From Prorocentrum cordatum (Eukaryota > Sar > Dinophyceae > Prorocentrales > Prorocentraceae): a stretch of 64,000 bases of DNA. The DNA is taken from NCBI GenBank assembly GCA_963575745.1, contig CAUYUJ010019282.1, forward strand, positions 1 to 64,000. The letters run 5' to 3'. Shown one piece after another: positions 60,111 to 64,000 of the stretch (positions are counted from its first letter, which is position 1; every line of letters starts with the position of its first letter). The notes beneath the pieces are model-generated. The model saw only the letters and a program-made list of their open reading frames with translations. It was not told the DNA's origin and did no database searches. The translations under genes and the position numbers were made by a program.

Positions 60111-60608
60111 TTTGTGATTAACTTGTTTTGTGTCTCGTAGCTTTGCGGGGTCCGGTCATTCAATCGGCCCCGGTCCCAGGTCAGCTCTCCTGGCCTGATT
60201 CTGCTGCATGGGCCCGTCGGCGGGCGCGTGCTGGTGGATATGATAGGCCCTGCCCTTTCGTATTCCCCGCCTTGTCTGTGAGAGATTGTGCTTTCTCACC
60301 TTTTCCCAATCGTCTGGTTCTGCCCCGAATCCCGGCTCGGCGCGTCCCCTCATGCGCTCGCTGCTCCTCCTCCTCCTCCTCCTCCTCCTCCTCCTCCTCC
60401 TCCTCCTCCTCCTCCTCTTCCTCCCTCCTCCGTCCTCCGTCCTCCGTCCTCCGTACTCCGTCCTCCGTCCTCCGCCCTCCGTCCTGCCTCCCCCCTTTTC
60501 CTCCTCAGCCATTTTGCGCTCGGGGGCCCTCTCGCCTGCAGGAGGGGGCCGCGCGCACTGGCACTCAGACTTCAGAGTGGCCACGAGCGTCGGAGCCACA
60601 GGATTCGG
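60111..60608. repeat. spacer with CTC microsatellite and CTCCGTC tandem repeat
   Basis: CTC at 60,361-60,420 followed by nine or so 7-bp CTCCGTC units to about 60,490, immediately upstream of the LINE. Confidence 0.9.
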
Positions 60609-61682
60609 ATGGTAGTTACCAAGGCCCAGAATGGAAGCGGCGGCAGCAACAATAAATGGCGCTGTGAACCATGCAAGGTGTACAACGGCGCACGCTACGG
60701 TTTCTGTGGGGTGCCCCGCCGACATCGACACGTTCAGCGGACTCCAGCGCGGCCAAGGGCGCCGAGGAGGACCAGCACCACGACGAGCAGCTCGCCAAGG
60801 TACAGCACTACCGTGTCAAGCTTGCCGAGCTCCGCATGCTCGCCGAGGGCCCGTTCATGGAGGAGGCCCTGCAGCCGCAAGTGGCGCAGCTCGAGGAAAA
60901 AACTCGCCGCTGAGCAAGCATTACTGGGCAACGGAGTGCCGCGCTGCTTCACGCAGTTCAGAGTGGTACGAGATCGCAACAGGGTCGCAGACCAGAAGGA
61001 GCGCCGCCAGCAGAGGATCGACACGCTGGAGACACCAGATCGAGCGCTGCCAGCAGAAGGGGCTGGCAGCCACACAGGAGACGCCCACGGACGAGCAAGC
61101 CAAGATGGAGCGGTTCAGCACCAAGTTGGGCGGCCTCAACAAGCGGATCGAGGAACTGGCGGTCCCAGGGCCAGGGGAAGGTTGGGCAGCGGCGCTGGCC
61201 TTCCTGCAGCAAGCGGAGAAGTGCCTTGACAGCGGGGCCGAGCAGCAGGAGCAGCTCACGGCCGCGCTGGACCACGCAAAGGAGCAGAAGGAGGAGGCGG
61301 CTGCCAAGCACGCCGGACGCATCAAGAAGGCCGAGGCGGAGCGGGCAGCCCGAGCAGCACGTGACAGAGCCGACAGGGGCCGCAGCGCCAGCGCCGACGC
61401 CACGAAGAGGCGCTGCCCCGACGGCGGCGAAGCCAGGGGGGGGGCGTCATCGAGCTCGAGGCGAAGGCGAGCGAGCTCGACATCAGCAAGACCCTCGTGG
61501 GAGCGGGGGTCACTCCTGTGCAGGCTGGGCTCTCAAGTGTCTGGCTGGCGAGCTGCAGCCAGGCCGCGCGATCACCATCGGCAAGAAGCAATGGCTACCC
61601 GCGCGCGGGTAGCGGCAGCGGCGGCACGAACCGCCGAGGGGCTTAGTCGAGCCTGGCTGCGTACGCGATCAACGCCAACACA
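60609..61682 (+). pseudogene. LINE 5' region: zinc finger and coiled coil, frame-broken
   Basis: The ATG at 60,609 opens MVVTKAQNGSGGSNNKWRCE followed by PCKVYNGARYGFCG, a C-x2-C...C finger as in dinoflagellate LINEs. The frame then changes near 60,715 (DEQLAKVQHYRVKLAELR), again near 60,905, and again near 61,060 (KMERFSTKLGGLNKRIEELA and a long Lys/Glu/Ala coiled coil). It changes once more at the G-run 61,438-61,444 (GVIELEAKASELDISKTL). An in-frame TAG at 61,644-61,646 separates this from the EEP domain. The order is that of an intact LINE 5' half, but the copy is defective or error-rich. Confidence 0.6.
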
Positions 61683-62711
61683 TTGGGCTCGCTGGGGCGC
61701 GCCATGGCGCAGGTCAGGCGCGAGGACGTGGACGCGATCATCCTGGGACAAGAGCTGCAGGCCAGTGGCGCGCGGCTCGAGCTGCTCCAGGCACGGGCGC
61801 GCAAGCAAGGTTGGGACATGGGGGTCGTGAGCAGCGCGAAGACCGAGCCAAGCTGCGGCGCTGGAGTTTTGATTGCGACGGCGCGAAGTCGTGGCATGAA
61901 CTTCGCGCGCAAAAGGATCAACCAGTGGGGCATCAGCCCGCGGGGGTCCAGGACGGGCCTCATCTGCGGCGCCGCCTACATGTGGAACAGTGATGGCCTC
62001 GCGCCGCGGAACCAGCGCATCCTGGCGAAGTGGGACTCTACCATGGATGCATTCCAGCAGGAGAAGATACTCGGAGGCGACTTCAACATGGGCCCCGAGG
62101 TGCTGGAGAGCTCGGAGATCGTCGGCAGGATGCACGGGGTCATCGCGCGCGGCGCGAACACGGGCACCTGCGTGAGGACAGACCGAGAGAGAAGCACGCG
62201 GGACTACTTCATTGTCTTGCGGGGCCTGGCGTCGGAGACGCTCAAGGTACAGGTGATGGAAGGCTGCCGCACGGCGCCGCGCCTGCCAGCGAAGCTGGCT
62301 CTGCCCGTGCGCCACCGCGACACCAGCAATATCTACGTGCCATGCAAGAGGACGCCCTGGCCAATGACGCGGCCGACGGGATGCCCGACGCAGCCGGTGG
62401 CCTGGCCAAGGCCACTAGCAAGCGGCAGGGGGCACACGCAGGCCCACATCGACGGGTGCTGGAGCGAGCTGGGGAATGCCTGCGAGAAGCACGCGAACAA
62501 GTACCGCGGCTGCGAGGGCGAGGACGCCTGCAAGCGACAGGGCCACTTCAAGAGGGCGAACTACAGGTGGCAGCAGCGCCGGCCCAAGCCGCGCGGCGTG
62601 CGCAGCGGCCGCACAGCAGCAGCAGCAGTGGGCCGAGGGCGCCCAGTGGCTGGCGCGGCGGCTGAGCCAGCGGCAGGCGTTGGCCCGAGCACGGCGGGAG
62701 AGGAGAGATGA
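61683..62711 (+). pseudogene. LINE EEP endonuclease domain
   Basis: Open frame with no ATG at its left edge (the ORF opens at TTG and upstream is a TAG). DAIILGQELQ (catalytic Glu), GAGVLIATARS, KILGGDFNMGPE (Asp/Asn) and RDYFIV follow the order of the LINE-type endonuclease that nicks target DNA. The C-terminal part is Arg/Ala-rich and overlaps another frame (QWLARRLSQRQALARA), so a frameshift near 62,600 is likely. Confidence 0.72.
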
Positions 62712-63476
62712 TGGCACCTGGAGTCGAGGCCAGCACGTCGCGGACGGCCTCCTCAGCCAGGACATCGTCCTCCCGCTGCTCGCGGCGAAGGCGCCTGGGC
62801 AGACGGCAGAGGGCAGCGTCGACGCTTCAGGAGGCGACGAGCTGGAAGGAGAAGAGCTGGGGGAAAAGGATGCCCAGGGGGCTCACATCACATGGGGCAC
62901 GATCAGCTGGCCGCCTATCGCGCGCGCGCTGTGACAAGCGCCTCGGCAACATAGACGAGGGCGCCCAGTGCTACCTGGACTACATCGCCACCCTGCTGGA
63001 ACTCGCCAGCAGGCGCTACTGGAAGATGGCCCAGGGCGCATCGGCAGCGCACTGGAGACAGTGGGTGGTCAAGCGCGGAATGAACGAAGCGGGGGGGCTT
63101 CGCGAGAGGACCAAGGCGCCCGCTCCACGGCAGCCGCAGACGGGCAAGGAAGGAGGCCGACGACAGCGAGGGGATCCATGCGCTGGCGAATTCGCAGAAA
63201 TCCGTGGGGGCAGCGCTGCAAGACTGGGAGAAGATCTGGGGCGACCCCCTGGATCACCGAGCCCCGTGGCTGCAGCCGCCCACCGCCCTCGAGTGGGCGG
63301 AATGCAGGACGCGGCCCATCACCCCGAGGCAGGTGCTGGAGGCGTGCGGCCGATTCAAGCACAAGACAGGGCTCGGCGAGTCAGGATGGCACCCGCGCCT
63401 GTTGGGCGAGGGAGAAATCCATGGAGCTGCGAGGATTGCCGGCGTCCTCAACGCGCTGGAGGCGGGCGCGCCGTGA
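62712..63476 (+). pseudogene. LINE linker region between EEP and RT, frame-broken
   Basis: Successive segments in different frames look conserved: SQRQALARARRERRDDGTWS, YWKMAQGASAAHWRQWVVKR (near 63,020) and KEADDSEGIHALANSQKSVG through DWEKIWGDPLD to LNALEAGAP. The last segment ends at a TGA (63,474-63,476) that is in the same frame as the RT domain. Confidence 0.55.
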
Positions 63477-64000
63477 CCCCACGCGCAGGACACCATCCTC
63501 TTCTACCTGGTGGCGAAGGCGGCAGGCGGCTTCTGCAACCTGGGCCTGATGCCAGAGCTGGCGAGGCCGTGGGAGGCTATCCGCATGCCGCGCGCCAGGT
63601 ATTGGGAGGGCGCCAACCGCAAGCCCTGCGACTGGGCGGCGCGCGGGCGGTCCAGCGAGAGGGCTGCGTGGGAGCAGGCGCTGTTCTGCGAGTCCACGGT
63701 GGCCGAGGGCATAGAGTACGCGGTCACGTACTTCGACCTGGTCAAGTGCTTCGAGTACGTCACGCACAAGGAGGTGTGGCAAGCGGGAACCCGCTCAGGG
63801 TTCAACGCAGTCATCCTCAAGATGGTGCTGCGCATCTACTCCATAGCGCGCCGCATCGTCCTGGACAATGCGTGCGCGGAGGGCAAGGGGCGGGCGCGAA
63901 GCGTCGTGGCGGGCAGCCGCCTCGCGTACCTCTGCCTCGAGATGGTCACCTTCGGGGAGCTCGACGGCGAGGTCGCGGACTACCCATGGGCATCGCTGTG
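63477..64000 (+). pseudogene. LINE reverse transcriptase domain, cut by the window edge
   Basis: Directly after the TGA the same frame reads DTILFYLVAKAAGGFCNLGL, RPWEAIRMPRARYWEG, then VTYFDLVKCFEYVTHKEVWQ, the RT motif with the first catalytic Asp. It continues through RRIVLDNACAEGKG and VVAGSRLAYLCLEMV to the end of the window. The YxDD motif would lie beyond 64,000. It belongs to the same element as the EEP domain upstream. Confidence 0.8.

Overview
The window looks like a piece of a GC-rich, repeat-laden draft genome from a dinoflagellate. This is inferred from degenerate LINE retrotransposons with exonuclease/endonuclease/phosphatase (EEP) and reverse transcriptase domains, introns with a non-canonical GA donor and an AG|G junction, very dense micro- and minisatellites, and a 100-base N gap. 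Prorocentrum-like genomes would fit, but the species cannot be fixed from sequence alone. No rRNA, tRNA or CRISPR array was found. I support no host gene outside mobile elements.

Layout. 1-15,184: gene desert of microsatellites, minisatellites and short dispersed repeats. 15,185-39,403: a 24.2-kb element bounded by a perfect 32-bp terminal inverted repeat (TIR). All of its recognisable genes read on the minus strand. 39,404-56,524: a second desert with a 77-bp minisatellite, a CAT tract, a CCTCAG array, a 73-bp tandem repeat and a duplicated higher-order repeat block. 56,525-64,000: LINE debris. This comprises a minus-strand EEP fragment, a 135-bp tandem array running into the N gap, a plus-strand RNase H domain, and a plus-strand LINE (zinc finger, coiled coil, EEP, RT) cut by the window edge.

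The 24-kb element is the main result. In transcription order (right to left) it carries: an unknown 381-aa gene; an EEP-like gene whose catalytic motif looks lost and which has one in-frame TAA; an unknown ~830-codon gene with a frameshift; a 318-aa gene with a truncated duplicate; a gene of about 1,499 codons joining an OTU-like cysteine protease to a pogo-type (DDE_1) transposase across a 174-bp intron; and a complete-looking EEP nuclease gene with its own 185-bp intron. Clusters of a near-perfect palindrome, CCCCTCTGT(C/G)ACAGAGGGG, lie just inside both TIRs and once in the middle. About 60 copies of a tiny hairpin (core CGC-TGCT-GCG, with stems that vary but stay self-complementary) are scattered through coding and non-coding parts of the element. 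All have the same orientation, and I found none outside the TIRs. Inside genes they are read in all three frames without creating stops.

Working model: the transposase would mobilise the unit through the TIRs and perhaps the subterminal palindromes. The OTU, EEP and unknown proteins would be accessory or cargo functions. The copy shows decay (two frameshifts, one stop, several internal duplications), or alternatively residual assembly error.
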